Shown piece after piece: positions 49,424 through 58,875 of a stretch of DNA of 64,000 bases. This DNA comes from Cronobacter dublinensis subsp. dublinensis LMG 23823 (lineage in GTDB: Bacteria > Pseudomonadota > Gammaproteobacteria > Enterobacterales > Enterobacteriaceae): the NCBI RefSeq assembly GCF_001277235.1, contig NZ_CP012266.1, forward strand, positions 1,116,001-1,180,000, given 5' to 3'. Position 1 is the stretch's first letter. Every line of letters starts with the position of its first letter. Under the pieces are notes generated by a model. The model did not search any database, was not told the DNA's origin, and saw nothing but the letters and a program-made list of their open reading frames with translations. Position numbers and translations under genes: made by a program.

Positions 49424-50070
49424 AGCAAGCCCTGGAGACGCGTCAACACATTCTGGATGTGGCGATTCGCTTGTTCTCGCAACAGGGGGTGTCAGCCACG
49501 TCGCTGGCGGACATTGCCCAGGCGGCGGGCGTAACGCGAGGCGCCATTTACTGGCATTTCAGGAACAAGTCGGATTTATTTAGCGAAATCTGGGAATCAT
49601 CAGAGGCCAGCATTGGCGATCTTGAAAATGAGTATCGGGCAAAATTCCCAGACGATCCACTCTCTGTTTTACGGGAGATTCTCGTTTATATACTTGAAGC
49701 TACGGTGACAGAAGAGCGTCGCCGTCTGATGATGGAAATAATTTATCACAAATGTGAGTTTGTTGGAGAAATGGCCGTTGTCCAGCAGGCGCACCGCAGC
49801 CTCTGTTTTGAAAGTTACGACCGTATCGAACAGGCGCTGATGCAGTGTATGCACTCCGGTATGCTGCCAAAAAACCTCCAGACCCGCCGCGCCGCGATCC
49901 TGATGCGCAGCTATATTACGGGGCTGATGGAGAACTGGCTTTTCGCCCCACAGACGTTTGATCTTAAAAAAGAAGCGCGCGAACTGGTGGCGATTTTGCT
50001 GGAGATGTATCAATACTGCCCGTCCCTGCGCCACACCCCTGACGCCGCGCCTGCGGACGCGACACGCTGA
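49405..50070 (+). CDS. acrR: AcrR, TetR-family repressor of acrAB
   Basis: 221 residues (E. coli 215). The TetR HTH is at about 10-55 (TRQHILDVAIRLFSQQGVSATSLADIAQAAGVTRGAIYWHFRNKSDLF), followed by a helical ligand domain. The C-terminal tail (HTPDAAPADATR) is slightly longer than in E. coli. AcrR binds the palindrome at 49353 and is released by pump substrates. Confidence 0.97.
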   Translation: MARKTKQQALETRQHILDVAIRLFSQQGVSATSLADIAQAAGVTRGAIYWHFRNKSDLFSEIWESSEASIGDLENEYRAKFPDDPLSVLREILVYILEATVTEERRRLMMEIIYHKCEFVGEMAVVQQAHRSLCFESYDRIEQALMQCMHSGMLPKNLQTRRAAILMRSYITGLMENWLFAPQTFDLKKEARELVAILLEMYQYCPSLRHTPDAAPADATR

Positions 50071-50186
50071 ATTTATCTTAAAGCCCGGCGGGCCGCTATT
50101 CCATGCGCCAGAGCCGTGGTATTCTCTGCGCCGTTCCACTATCCCCGCAGGCATTCCGCGTGCGGTCTGGCCATGATCTCATTCAA

Positions 50187-53100
50187 ATGACAATGCAGCA
50201 CACAACCCTTTCGCGGCGCCTGACGTCCGCTGTTTTCTTTGCCCTCCTGCTGATGTTCAGCGCGCTTTCGCCTGCCGTGGCGCAGGCGGCGTCTGCCAGC
50301 GGGGAACTCCCGTCGCGTGCCGAAGTGCAGTCGCAGCTGGATACGCTCGGCAAACAAAAAAACCACTCCGCGCAGGATAAGCTGACGACCGAAGATCTGA
50401 CGGCGACGCTTGAAACGCTGGATAAAATCGAGCGCGTGAAGCAGGAGACGGTGCAGTTGCGCCAGCAGGTGTTGCAGGCGCCGGAAAAAATGCGCCAGGC
50501 GACCGACAACCTCAACGCGTTACAGAATCAGGACAGCGATGAGGTGGTGCGCCAGACATTAAAAAGCCTGTCGCTGCGCCAGCTCGAATCGCGCGTCGCA
50601 TCAGTGCTTGACGATCTGCAAACCGCGCAGAACGACCTGGCGACGTTTAACAGTCAGTTAGTGTCACTACAGACACAGCCAGAGCGCGTGCAGAACGCGA
50701 TGTACAACGCCTCGCAGCAGCTTCAGCAGATCCGCAATCGCCTCAACGGCACCGCGCCAGGTGAAGAAGCGTTGCGTCCTTCGCAGCAAGGATTGATGCT
50801 GGCGCAGCAGGCGTTGCTGAACGCACAGATAGAGCAGCAGCGTAAAAGTCTTGAAGGCAACACGGTGCTGCAGGACGCACTTCAGAAACAGCGCGATTAC
50901 ACCAACACGCATATCAACCGCCTCGAACACCAGTTGCAGTTATTGCAGGAGGCGGTCAACAACAAGCGCCTGACGCTGACAGAGAAAACCGCCCAGGAGG
51001 CGATTGCGCCGGAGGATGCCTCCAGCATTCAGACCAACCCGCTGGTGCGTCAGGAACTGGAAATCAACCATCAGCTCAGCCAGCGGCTTATCGACTCGAC
51101 CCAAAGCGGCAACAATCTGGTTCAGCAGAATATCCGGGTGAAAAACTGGCTCGACCGCGCATTGCAGTCGGAGCGCAACCTGAAAGAGCAGATCTCGGTG
51201 CTAAAAGGCAGTCTGTTGCTTTCTCGTATTCTGTATCAGCAGCAACAGACGCTGCCTTCCGCCGATGAACTGGAAGACATGACGAACCGCATCGCGGATC
51301 TGCGTCTTGAGCAGTTTGAGGTCAACCAGCAACGCGACGCGCTGTTCCAGAGTGATGCGTTTGTCGCCAAACTGGAAGAAGGCCACAAGAGCGACATCAA
51401 CGACGATGTGCACGACGCGCTGTTGCAGGTCGTCGATATGCGCCGCGAGCTGCTCGATCAGCTCAACAAACAGCTCGGCAATCAGCTGATGATGGCGATT
51501 AACCTGCAAATCAACCAGCAGCAGTTAATGAGCGTCAGCACCAATTTGCAGGAGATGCTCACGCAACAGATCTTCTGGGTAAACAGCAACAAGCCGATGG
51601 ACTGGGAGTGGGTGAAAGCCTTCCCGCAGGCGCTACACGGCCAGTTGAAGGCCATGAAAATTACCTTTAACTGGGAAAAAGCCTGGCCTGCGATGTTAAA
51701 AGCGCTGCTCGCCGGGCTGCCATTGCTGTTGATCGCGGGGCTGATCCGCTGGCGTTTTCGCTGGATGCGCCAGTACCTGAATAAACTGGCAGGCGAAGTC
51801 GGCCAGTTGCGTAACGACAGCCAGCTGCATACGCCGAAAGCAATCCTGATAAACCTCATCCGCGCGCTGCCGGTTTGTCTGATCATTCTGGCGGTGGGGC
51901 TGATTCTTTATGTCATGCAGCTGAATATCAGCGATCTGCTCTGGGCATTCAGCAAAGAGCTGGCCATGTTCTGGCTGGTGTTTGGGCTGTGCTGGCGCGT
52001 GCTGGAAAAAGACGGCATGGCGGTGAGCCACTTTAATATGCCTGCCACGCTGACCAGCCACTGGCGACGCCAGATTGTGCGGGTGAGCCTGGCGCTGTTG
52101 CCGCTGCTGTTCTGGTCGGTGCTGGCGGAGCTGTCGCCGCTGCATCTGATGGACGACGTGCTCGGCCAGAGCATGATTTTCCTGAACCTGCTGCTCATTA
52201 CCGCGCTGGTCTGGCCGATGGGCCGTGACAGCTGGCGTGATAAAGAGTCGCACACCATGCGACTGGTTACGGTAACGGTACTCTCTTTTGTGCCCATCGC
52301 GCTGCTGGTACTGACCGCGACGGGCTATTTCTATACCACGCTGCGTCTTGCCGGACGCTGGATTGATACCGTCTACCTGGTGATCATCTGGAACCTGCTC
52401 TATCAGACGGTGTTGCGTGGGTTAAGCGTTGCGGCGCGCCGTATCGCGTATCGCCGCGCTGTGGCGCGTCGTCAGAATATGGTGAAAGAAGGCGCGGAAG
52501 GCGCAGAGCCGGTGGAAGAGACCTCGCTCGCGCTCGACCAGGTCAACCAGCAGACATTACGCATCACTATGCTGGTGATGTTCGCGCTCTTCGGCGTCGT
52601 GTTCTGGGCTATCTGGTCTGATTTAATCACCGTCTTCGCTTACCTCGACAGCATCGTGCTGTGGCACTACAACGGCACCGAAGCGGGTGCGGCGGTGACG
52701 AAAAACGTAACGCTCGGCAGCATTCTGTTCGCGGCCGTGGCATTTATGGTGGCCTGGGCGCTGATCCGCAACCTGCCTGGCCTGCTGGAAGTGCTGGTGC
52801 TCTCGCGCCTGAAAATGCGCCAGGGCGCGTCCTACGCCATTACCACTATCCTCAACTACGTGATTATCGCGGCGGGCGCCATGACGGTGTTCGGCTCGCT
52901 CGGCGTGTCGTGGGATAAACTGCAATGGCTGGCGGCGGCGCTGTCGGTCGGTCTCGGTTTCGGCCTGCAGGAGATTTTCGGGAACTTCGTCTCGGGCCTG
53001 ATTATCCTCTTCGAGCGCCCGGTGCGTATCGGCGATACCGTCACCATCGGCACGTTCTCCGGCACGGTCAGCAAAATCCGCATCCGCGCCACGACGATCA

Positions 53101-53561
53101 CCGATTTCGACCGCAAAGAGGTGATCATTCCGAACAAAGCGTTTGTGACGGAGCGCCTTATCAACTGGTCGCTGACCGACACCATCACCCGCGTGGTGAT
53201 CCGTCTCGGCGTGGCGTATGGATCGGATCTCGACAAAGTGCGCGAGATCTTACTGAAAGCGGCGATGGATCACCCGAAAGTGATGCACGATCCGGAGCCA
53301 GCGGTGTTCTTCACCACCTTTGGCCCAAGCTCGCTGGATCACGAGCTGCGCCTCTACGTGCGTGAACTGCGCGATCGCAGCTATACCGTGGATGAGCTGA
53401 ACCGCACCATCGACAAACTGTGCCGGGAAAATGACATCAATATCGCGTTTAACCAGCTGGAAGTGCATCTGCACAACAACCACGGCGACACGCATACCGA
53501 AGTGAAACGCGACCTGCGTAACGACAACGACGACGGCGAGGCGAACGCGGTTAAAGCCTGA
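50187..53561 (+). CDS. mscK: MscK, potassium-dependent mechanosensitive channel
   Basis: 1124 residues from MTMQHTTLSRRL; E. coli MscK has 1120. A signal peptide ends VAQA, a long periplasmic helical domain (about 30-470) follows, then eleven or so membrane helices and the MscS-like pore and vestibule near residues 880-1090 (LSVGLGFGLQEIFGNFVSGLIILFERPVRIGDTVTIG). The channel opens on hypo-osmotic shock and high external potassium. The frame is open 28 codons further upstream, but the signal peptide would then be internal. Confidence 0.95.
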   Translation: MTMQHTTLSRRLTSAVFFALLLMFSALSPAVAQAASASGELPSRAEVQSQLDTLGKQKNHSAQDKLTTEDLTATLETLDKIERVKQETVQLRQQVLQAPEKMRQATDNLNALQNQDSDEVVRQTLKSLSLRQLESRVASVLDDLQTAQNDLATFNSQLVSLQTQPERVQNAMYNASQQLQQIRNRLNGTAPGEEALRPSQQGLMLAQQALLNAQIEQQRKSLEGNTVLQDALQKQRDYTNTHINRLEHQLQLLQEAVNNKRLTLTEKTAQEAIAPEDASSIQTNPLVRQELEINHQLSQRLIDSTQSGNNLVQQNIRVKNWLDRALQSERNLKEQISVLKGSLLLSRILYQQQQTLPSADELEDMTNRIADLRLEQFEVNQQRDALFQSDAFVAKLEEGHKSDINDDVHDALLQVVDMRRELLDQLNKQLGNQLMMAINLQINQQQLMSVSTNLQEMLTQQIFWVNSNKPMDWEWVKAFPQALHGQLKAMKITFNWEKAWPAMLKALLAGLPLLLIAGLIRWRFRWMRQYLNKLAGEVGQLRNDSQLHTPKAILINLIRALPVCLIILAVGLILYVMQLNISDLLWAFSKELAMFWLVFGLCWRVLEKDGMAVSHFNMPATLTSHWRRQIVRVSLALLPLLFWSVLAELSPLHLMDDVLGQSMIFLNLLLITALVWPMGRDSWRDKESHTMRLVTVTVLSFVPIALLVLTATGYFYTTLRLAGRWIDTVYLVIIWNLLYQTVLRGLSVAARRIAYRRAVARRQNMVKEGAEGAEPVEETSLALDQVNQQTLRITMLVMFALFGVVFWAIWSDLITVFAYLDSIVLWHYNGTEAGAAVTKNVTLGSILFAAVAFMVAWALIRNLPGLLEVLVLSRLKMRQGASYAITTILNYVIIAAGAMTVFGSLGVSWDKLQWLAAALSVGLGFGLQEIFGNFVSGLIILFERPVRIGDTVTIGTFSGTVSKIRIRATTITDFDRKEVIIPNKAFVTERLINWSLTDTITRVVIRLGVAYGSDLDKVREILLKAAMDHPKVMHDPEPAVFFTTFGPSSLDHELRLYVRELRDRSYTVDELNRTIDKLCRENDINIAFNQLEVHLHNNHGDTHTEVKRDLRNDNDDGEANAVKA

Positions 53562-53569
53562 CGTGTAAC

Positions 53570-53601
53570 GCGCCCTTCTCCCTGAAGAAAGGAGGGGGCG
53601 C
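53570..53601. terminator. Hairpin between mscK and rsmS
   Basis: GCGCCC-TTCTCC and GGAGG-GGGCGC form an imperfect stem between the two convergent genes; T-runs are short. Confidence 0.5.
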
Positions 53602-53754
53602 TTACTTCTCCTGTTCGCGCAGCTTGCGCAGAAAGTCGTCACGCACGATCTCCAGCGCCGCCAGCACCGTCTGCGGCGCGATATCATGATTCTCCAGCAG
53701 CATAATCAAATCCACCGCGAGCTTTACTTCATCAGGGGCTTGTTCAAGCGACAT
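53602..53754 (-). CDS. rsmS: RsmS (YbaM), small pleiotropic regulator
   Basis: 50 residues: MSLEQAPDEVKLAVDLIMLLENHDIAPQTVLAALEIVRDDFLRKLREQEK. It matches E. coli YbaM (53 residues) in the first two thirds. In Pectobacterium the homologue RsmS affects secondary metabolism and virulence regulation; the mechanism is unclear. It follows priC by 27 bp on the same strand. Confidence 0.88.
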   Translation of the reverse strand: MSLEQAPDEVKLAVDLIMLLENHDIAPQTVLAALEIVRDDFLRKLREQEK

Positions 53755-53781
53755 CGTTTCTCTCCTCTCAGTGATACAGGT

Positions 53782-54297
53782 TTAGCGTGTAATACGCTCA
53801 AGCGCCCGCTCCGTACGGGTAATGGCGGTACGACAGCGTGCGAGACGCTCGCCGAGGGCTTCAATTTCACGCTGAAGCTGCGGGTCATCATGGACGGCGC
53901 GTCGCTGTTCGCGTTCGGCTTTCATCGCCAGCAGGCGCCGCTCATACTCCTGATACTGCGCAAGACGTGCGTGCAGCCGCCCGCCAGGCAGATGCGCGTT
54001 CTCATGACGGCGCAGCGCGGCGGTGGCCGCCTCACGCTGTAACGCTTCGATTTGCAGCACGAGCCGTTCGGCAAGCCACGCCACGCGCGCCGCATCGCCT
54101 TGCGCCACTGCGGCTTCCAGATGGGCAAGGCTTTCGCCTGCTTCCGTCAGATAATCACCAAGCCGCGTGCCGCCATGTGAAAACAGCTGGCGATCGAAGC
54201 GCGGCGAAAAGTGACGCTGTCCGGCCAACGGGCCAAGCTGCTGATGAAGGCTTTCGACGCGAGCCTTAAGCGATTGCAATAATAGGGGGGTTCTCAT
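53782..54297 (-). CDS. priC: PriC, primosomal replication protein
   Basis: 171 residues, all-helical and Arg-rich; WLAERLVLQIEALQREAATAALRR and YERRLLAMKAEREQRR match PriC. PriC restarts stalled forks by loading DnaB at gapped forks with SSB. It diverges from ybaN over 66 bp. Confidence 0.93.
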   Translation of the reverse strand: MRTPLLLQSLKARVESLHQQLGPLAGQRHFSPRFDRQLFSHGGTRLGDYLTEAGESLAHLEAAVAQGDAARVAWLAERLVLQIEALQREAATAALRRHENAHLPGGRLHARLAQYQEYERRLLAMKAEREQRRAVHDDPQLQREIEALGERLARCRTAITRTERALERITR

Positions 54298-54363
54298 GTG
54301 ACTCCGGGCGTTAGGCCATGCGCGCTGTGCTACAGTAACTCACCTGGTTTCGCGAGTACGATT

Positions 54364-54741
54364 ATGCAAAGGACTATTTTACTCATCCTCGGGTGGCTGG
54401 CGGTAGTGCTGGCGACGCTGGGCGTGGTGCTACCGCTTCTGCCGACGACGCCGTTTCTGCTGCTGGCCGCCTGGTGTTTCGCGCGCTCCTCGCCGCGTTT
54501 TCACCACTGGCTGCTGTATCGCTCCTGGTTTGGCGGCTATTTGCGGCACTGGCAGCAATACCGGGCGATGCCGCCGGGCGCGAAGCCGCGCGCGATACTC
54601 GTTATCCTCGCGACTTTCGCTATCTCACTGTGGATGGTGAGGATTTTTTGGGTGCGAGTCATGCTGCTGGTCATCTTAAGCGGGCTGCTGATTTTCATGT
54701 GGCGCATCCCGGTCGTTGATGAAAAACAACAAAACCCGTAA
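54364..54741 (+). CDS. ybaN: YbaN, DUF454 inner-membrane protein
   Basis: 125 residues, same length as E. coli YbaN. Hydrophobic segments at about 5-38 (ILLILGWLAVVLATLGVVLPLLPTTPFLLLAAW) and 76-110, with the family signature CFARSSPRFHHWLLYRSWFGGYL. The function is unknown. The frame is open 22 codons upstream of the chosen Met. Confidence 0.95.
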   Translation: MQRTILLILGWLAVVLATLGVVLPLLPTTPFLLLAAWCFARSSPRFHHWLLYRSWFGGYLRHWQQYRAMPPGAKPRAILVILATFAISLWMVRIFWVRVMLLVILSGLLIFMWRIPVVDEKQQNP

Positions 54742-54892
54742 AGCGTACCCGCAGTGGTTGCAATTGCCGCGCGCAGCCAGTAAATTCGAGCGTTTTCGAG
54801 TACAGGCGCCGTTGGTTAAAGGGTAAACAACTTCTCCCTGCGACCGTCTCCGGCAACCTGTGAGTAATACCGTTTTTATCAGGCATACATCC

Positions 54893-55444
54893 ATGACCGC
54901 AACTGCGCAGCAGCTTGAATTTCTTAAAAACAGCATCAAAAGCATTCAGGATTACCCGAAGCCGGGCATTCTCTTTCGTGACGTCACCAGCCTGCTGGAA
55001 GATCCCAAAGCCTATGCCCTGAGCATCGAACTGTTAGTGGAGCGCTACAAGAACGCGGGCATCACGAAAGTCGTGGGTACCGAAGCGCGCGGTTTCCTGT
55101 TCGGCGCGCCGGTCGCGCTGGCGCTCGGCGTGGGTTTTGTCCCGGTGCGCAAGCCGCGTAAACTGCCGCGCGAAACCATCGCGGAGAGCTACGAGCTTGA
55201 GTACGGCACCGATCAGCTGGAGATCCACGTCGACGCGATTAAGCCTGGCGATAAAGTGCTGGTGGTCGACGATCTGCTGGCGACCGGCGGCACCATTGAA
55301 GCCACCGTGAAGCTCATCCGTCGTCTCGGCGGCGAGGTCACCGACGCGGCGTTCATTATTAATCTGTTCGACATCGGCGGCGAAGCGCGCCTCAATAAGC
55401 AGGGCATCACCTGCTACAGCCTCGTGCCGTTCCCGGGCCACTGA
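54893..55444 (+). CDS. apt: Adenine phosphoribosyltransferase
   Basis: 183 residues from MTATAQQLEFLKNSIKSIQDYPKPGILFRD, as in E. coli. The PRPP loop VLVVDDLLATGGT is at 122-134. It salvages adenine to AMP with PRPP. The 151-bp upstream region should hold the promoter; no confident hexamer pair was seen. An in-frame ATG 11 codons upstream is not the family start. Confidence 0.98.
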   Translation: MTATAQQLEFLKNSIKSIQDYPKPGILFRDVTSLLEDPKAYALSIELLVERYKNAGITKVVGTEARGFLFGAPVALALGVGFVPVRKPRKLPRETIAESYELEYGTDQLEIHVDAIKPGDKVLVVDDLLATGGTIEATVKLIRRLGGEVTDAAFIINLFDIGGEARLNKQGITCYSLVPFPGH

Positions 55445-55533
55445 TCTTCTTCCCGGCAGCCTCGCCCATCGGGTGGGGCTGTGTTAGCATGACCCCTTCA
55501 GAATCCACCACTCAAGCGTTTCAGAGCCTGCCC

Positions 55534-57519
55534 ATGAGTTATCAGGTCTTAGCCCGAAAATGGCGCCCACAAACCTTTGCTGACGTCGTCGGCCAGGAGC
55601 ATGTGCTCACCGCCCTGGCGAACGGTTTATCGCTGGGCCGAATTCACCACGCCTACCTGTTTTCCGGTACGCGCGGCGTCGGCAAGACTTCTATCGCCCG
55701 TCTTCTGGCGAAGGGGCTGAACTGTGAAACCGGCATCACCGCCACCCCGTGCGGCGTGTGCGACAACTGCCGTGAAATCGAGCAGGGGCGTTTCGTCGAT
55801 CTGATTGAAATCGACGCCGCCTCGCGCACCAAAGTGGAAGATACCCGCGATCTGCTGGATAACGTCCAGTACGCGCCAGCCCGCGGCCGCTTTAAAGTTT
55901 ACCTTATCGACGAAGTGCACATGCTCTCGCGCCACAGCTTCAACGCGCTGTTGAAAACGCTGGAAGAGCCGCCGGCGCATGTGAAATTTCTGCTCGCGAC
56001 CACCGATCCGCAAAAGCTGCCGGTGACGATCCTCTCCCGCTGCCTGCAGTTCCATCTGCGGGCGCTCGATCCCGATCAAATCCGCCAGCAGCTTGAACAT
56101 ATCCTGACGCAGGAAGGCATCAGCCACGAGCCGCGCGCGCTGCAACTGCTGGCCCGCGCCGCCGACGGCAGCCTGCGCGACGCGCTGAGCCTGACCGATC
56201 AGGCGATCGCCAGCGGCGACGGCCAGGTGACTACCCAGGCGGTGGGCGCGATGCTCGGCACGCTCGATGACGATCAGGCGCTGAGCCTGATTGAGGCGCT
56301 GGTCGCCGCCGACGGCGAACGCGTGATGCAGCAAATCAACGATGCCGCCGCGCGCGGCGTCGAGTGGGAGGCGCTGCTGGTCGAAATGCTCGGCCTGCTG
56401 CATCGCGTGGCGATGGTACAACTCTCGCCGTCAGCGCCTGGCGCGGATATGGCCCCGCTGGAGCAGCGCCTGCGCGAACTCGCGCGCACCGTGCCGCCGG
56501 GCGATATTCAGCTTTATTACCAGACGCTGCTTATCGGACGCAAAGAGCTGCCCTGGGCGCCGGAGCGCCGGATGGGCGTTGAGATGACGATGCTGCGCGC
56601 GCTGGCGTTTCACCCGCGCGCGCCGCTGCCGGAGCCTGAGCGCGACGTTCAGCCTGCGGCGGTGCTCCCGGTCGTGAACGCCACACCTGCCCCTCAACCG
56701 CAGGTTCAGCCGCCGCAGCCCGTGCAGAACCTGGCCGTGGCGCAGTATCAGGCGCCGCCTCAACCCGAGTCGCCGTCTCAGCCCGCCGCGCAGACGCCGC
56801 TGCCCGACACGACAAGCCAGCTTCTACAGGCGCGCAGCCAGCTGCAGCGCGCCCAGGGAGCGGCCAAACCAAAAAAGAATGAACCGGCAGCGCCAGCCAC
56901 AGCGCGGCCGGTGAATAACAGCGCGCTTGAGCGGCTGGCGTCCGTGACCGAGCGCGTGCAGTCCCGGCCCGCGGTCGTGAAAGACGAGACGCCGGCTAAA
57001 AAAGAGGCGTATCGCTGGAAAGCGAAAAATATCGTGCCGCAGGCGCAGCAGGCCCCCGTCGCCACGCCGCGCGCGCTGAAAAAGGCGCTGGAGCACGAGA
57101 AAACCCCGGAACTTGCCGCGAAGCTCGCCGAAGAGGCCGTCACGCGCGACGCGTGGGCGGCGGAAGTGAGCCGTTTACAGGTGCCGAAGCTGGTGGAGCA
57201 AGTCGCGCTTAACGCCTGGAAAGAACAGGACGGCGCGAAAATCTGTCTGCATCTGCGACCCTCGCAGCGCCACCTGAACTCCGCGTCGGCGCAGAAAACC
57301 CTCGCCGACGCGCTGGGCGTTTTGTACGGCGCCCCGGTTGAACTGACTATCATTGAAGATGATAATCTTGCGCACCGGACGCCGCTGGAATGGCGGCAGG
57401 CGATCTACGAAGAGAAACTCGCACAGGCGAGAGAAGCGATTATCGCGGATGCCAATATCCAGACGCTGCGTCGTTTCTTCGACGCGGATCTGGATGAAGA
57501 GAGTATTCGCCCCCTTTGA
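55534..57519 (+). CDS. dnaX: DnaX, DNA polymerase III tau/gamma subunit
   Basis: 661 residues for tau from MSYQVLARKWRPQTFADVVG. Walker A GTRGVGKTS is at 45-52, zinc ligands Cys64, Cys73, Cys76 and Cys79, DEVH near residue 126. A Pro/Gln-rich linker (about 370-450) precedes the tau-specific domains that bind DnaB and the polymerase core. A programmed -1 frameshift at 56871 makes the shorter gamma subunit. First gene of dnaX-ybaB(-recR). Confidence 0.98.
   Translation: MSYQVLARKWRPQTFADVVGQEHVLTALANGLSLGRIHHAYLFSGTRGVGKTSIARLLAKGLNCETGITATPCGVCDNCREIEQGRFVDLIEIDAASRTKVEDTRDLLDNVQYAPARGRFKVYLIDEVHMLSRHSFNALLKTLEEPPAHVKFLLATTDPQKLPVTILSRCLQFHLRALDPDQIRQQLEHILTQEGISHEPRALQLLARAADGSLRDALSLTDQAIASGDGQVTTQAVGAMLGTLDDDQALSLIEALVAADGERVMQQINDAAARGVEWEALLVEMLGLLHRVAMVQLSPSAPGADMAPLEQRLRELARTVPPGDIQLYYQTLLIGRKELPWAPERRMGVEMTMLRALAFHPRAPLPEPERDVQPAAVLPVVNATPAPQPQVQPPQPVQNLAVAQYQAPPQPESPSQPAAQTPLPDTTSQLLQARSQLQRAQGAAKPKKNEPAAPATARPVNNSALERLASVTERVQSRPAVVKDETPAKKEAYRWKAKNIVPQAQQAPVATPRALKKALEHEKTPELAAKLAEEAVTRDAWAAEVSRLQVPKLVEQVALNAWKEQDGAKICLHLRPSQRHLNSASAQKTLADALGVLYGAPVELTIIEDDNLAHRTPLEWRQAIYEEKLAQAREAIIADANIQTLRRFFDADLDEESIRPL
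56855..56912 (+). other. Programmed -1 frameshift site in dnaX
   Basis: Slippery A AAA AAG at 56871-56877 (zero frame CCA AAA AAG AAT), AGGGAG stimulator at 56855-56860, and a downstream stem ACCGGC (56883-56888)/GCCGGT (56907-56912). After the shift, the frame reads AAA AAA GAA TGA, stopping at 56882 to give gamma of 449 residues. All three elements match E. coli dnaX. Confidence 0.93.
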
Positions 57520-57600
57520 CAGGCAGTATCGCTGTCTGTTGTAACCCCTGGCCTCGCTGTCGGCCCTGCCGTCAGCGACCTGAAGCAAAGAGAGAAGCTT

Positions 57601-57933
57601 ATGTTTGGTGGTAAAGGCGGTCTGGGCAACCTGATGAAACAGGCCCAGCAGATGCAGGAAAAAATGCAGAAGATGCAGGAAGAAATCGCTCAGCTGGAAG
57701 TCACGGGCGAATCTGGCGCGGGCCTCGTAAAAGTCACCATCAACGGCGCGCACAACTGCCGTCGCGTGGAGATCGATCCGAGCCTGCTCGAAGACGACAA
57801 AGAGATGCTGGAAGATCTGGTCGCTGCCGCGTTTAACGACGCCGCTCGCCGCATCGAAGAGACGCAGAAAGAAAAAATGGCTTCCGTTTCCTCCGGCATG
57901 CAGCTGCCGCCGGGCTTTAAGATGCCGTTCTGA
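57601..57933 (+). CDS. ybaB: YbaB/EbfC nucleoid-associated protein
   Basis: 110 residues, almost identical to E. coli YbaB (MFGGKGGLGNLMKQAQQMQEKMQKMQEEIAQLEVTGESGAG). Forms a dimer with a tweezer shape that binds DNA; partner of RecR and DnaX functions by gene context. In E. coli ybaB overlaps recR by one base; here 177 bp with a terminator separate them. Confidence 0.97.
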   Translation: MFGGKGGLGNLMKQAQQMQEKMQKMQEEIAQLEVTGESGAGLVKVTINGAHNCRRVEIDPSLLEDDKEMLEDLVAAAFNDAARRIEETQKEKMASVSSGMQLPPGFKMPF

Positions 57934-57940
57934 TGCCCCC

Positions 57941-57973
57941 GGGACGACAGGGCTCTCCTGTCGTCCCGCTTTT
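57941..57973 (+). terminator. Terminator between ybaB and recR
   Basis: GGGACGACAGG-GCTCT-CCTGTCGTCCC, an 11-bp perfect stem, followed by GCTTTT, 7 bp after the ybaB stop. Confidence 0.75.
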
Positions 57974-58110
57974 CCGCGCAGTTCCTCGCCACTCTCGTTT
58001 TCCCGCCGTGCGTCTCCTCTGGGCTATGCTTTTACCATGAGGTTTACAGTGCGTGCACAAAGGCGCAGGTGGTAATCTACACGCTTTGTTCGTTGTTAAG
58101 GAATGTCTTC

Positions 58111-58716
58111 ATGCAGACCAGTCCTCTGCTGACTCAACTGATGGAAGCCCTGCGCTGCCTGCCGGGCGTGGGCCCGAAATCGGCACAGCGCATGGCGTTT
58201 ACGCTGCTGCAACGCGATCGCAGCGGCGGCATGCGTCTGGCTCAGGCGCTGACCCGCGCGATGTCGGAGATAGGCCACTGCGCCGACTGCCGCACGTTCA
58301 CCGAGCAGGAAAAATGTAATATCTGCACCAACCCGCGTCGTCAGGAAAACGGACAGATCTGCGTGGTGGAAAGCCCGGCGGATATTCATGCCATCGAGCA
58401 GACCGGGCAGTTCTCAGGCCGTTATTTTGTGCTGATGGGGCATCTTTCGCCGCTCGACGGCATCGGCCCCGACGATATCGGGCTTGACCGCCTGGAGCAG
58501 CGTCTGGAAACGGAGACGCTGAAAGAGATTATTCTCGCCACCAACCCGACGGTGGAAGGGGAGGCGACCGCCAATTACATCGCTGAGCTCTGCGCCCAGT
58601 ATGGCGTTGACGCCAGCCGCATCGCGCACGGCGTGCCGGTGGGCGGCGAGCTGGAAATGGTGGACGGCACCACGCTCTCGCACTCGCTGGCGGGCCGCCA
58701 CAAAATGACCTTCTGA
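58111..58716 (+). CDS. recR: RecR, recombination mediator
   Basis: 201 residues. An N-terminal HhH (LPGVGPKSAQRMAF) is followed by a C4 zinc finger (Cys57, Cys60, Cys69, Cys72), a Toprim domain (ICVVESPADIHAIEQTG) and a C-terminal Walker-B-like part. RecR with RecO/RecF loads RecA on gapped DNA. TTAAGGAATGTCTTC upstream supplies the binding site. Its 177-bp separation from ybaB, with a terminator, suggests an own promoter here. Confidence 0.98.
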   Translation: MQTSPLLTQLMEALRCLPGVGPKSAQRMAFTLLQRDRSGGMRLAQALTRAMSEIGHCADCRTFTEQEKCNICTNPRRQENGQICVVESPADIHAIEQTGQFSGRYFVLMGHLSPLDGIGPDDIGLDRLEQRLETETLKEIILATNPTVEGEATANYIAELCAQYGVDASRIAHGVPVGGELEMVDGTTLSHSLAGRHKMTF

Positions 58717-58740
58717 GCCGTTTTATCTTCTCTTTTGCAC

Positions 58741-58762
58741 AAAGCCGCATTGCGCGGCTTTT
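58741..58762 (+). terminator. Terminator after recR
   Basis: AAAGCCGC-ATTGC-GCGGCTTTT hairpin, 25 bp after the stop. Confidence 0.75.
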
Positions 58763-58793
58763 AACCAGTTAACACATGCCGTTTTTTCCGCCG

Positions 58794-58822
58794 CTTGAAA
58801 AGTTTCCCCGCTATCCCCATCT
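58794..58822 (+). promoter_or_regulatory. Sigma-32 heat-shock promoter of htpG
   Basis: CTTGAAA, 14 bp, CCCCATCT is an essentially exact RpoH promoter 54 bp before htpG. Confidence 0.93.
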
Positions 58823-58875
58823 CTGCCTCAACCGTTTTTGTTCACTGTGGCCTGTTTTGTTGAGGTATCACCATT

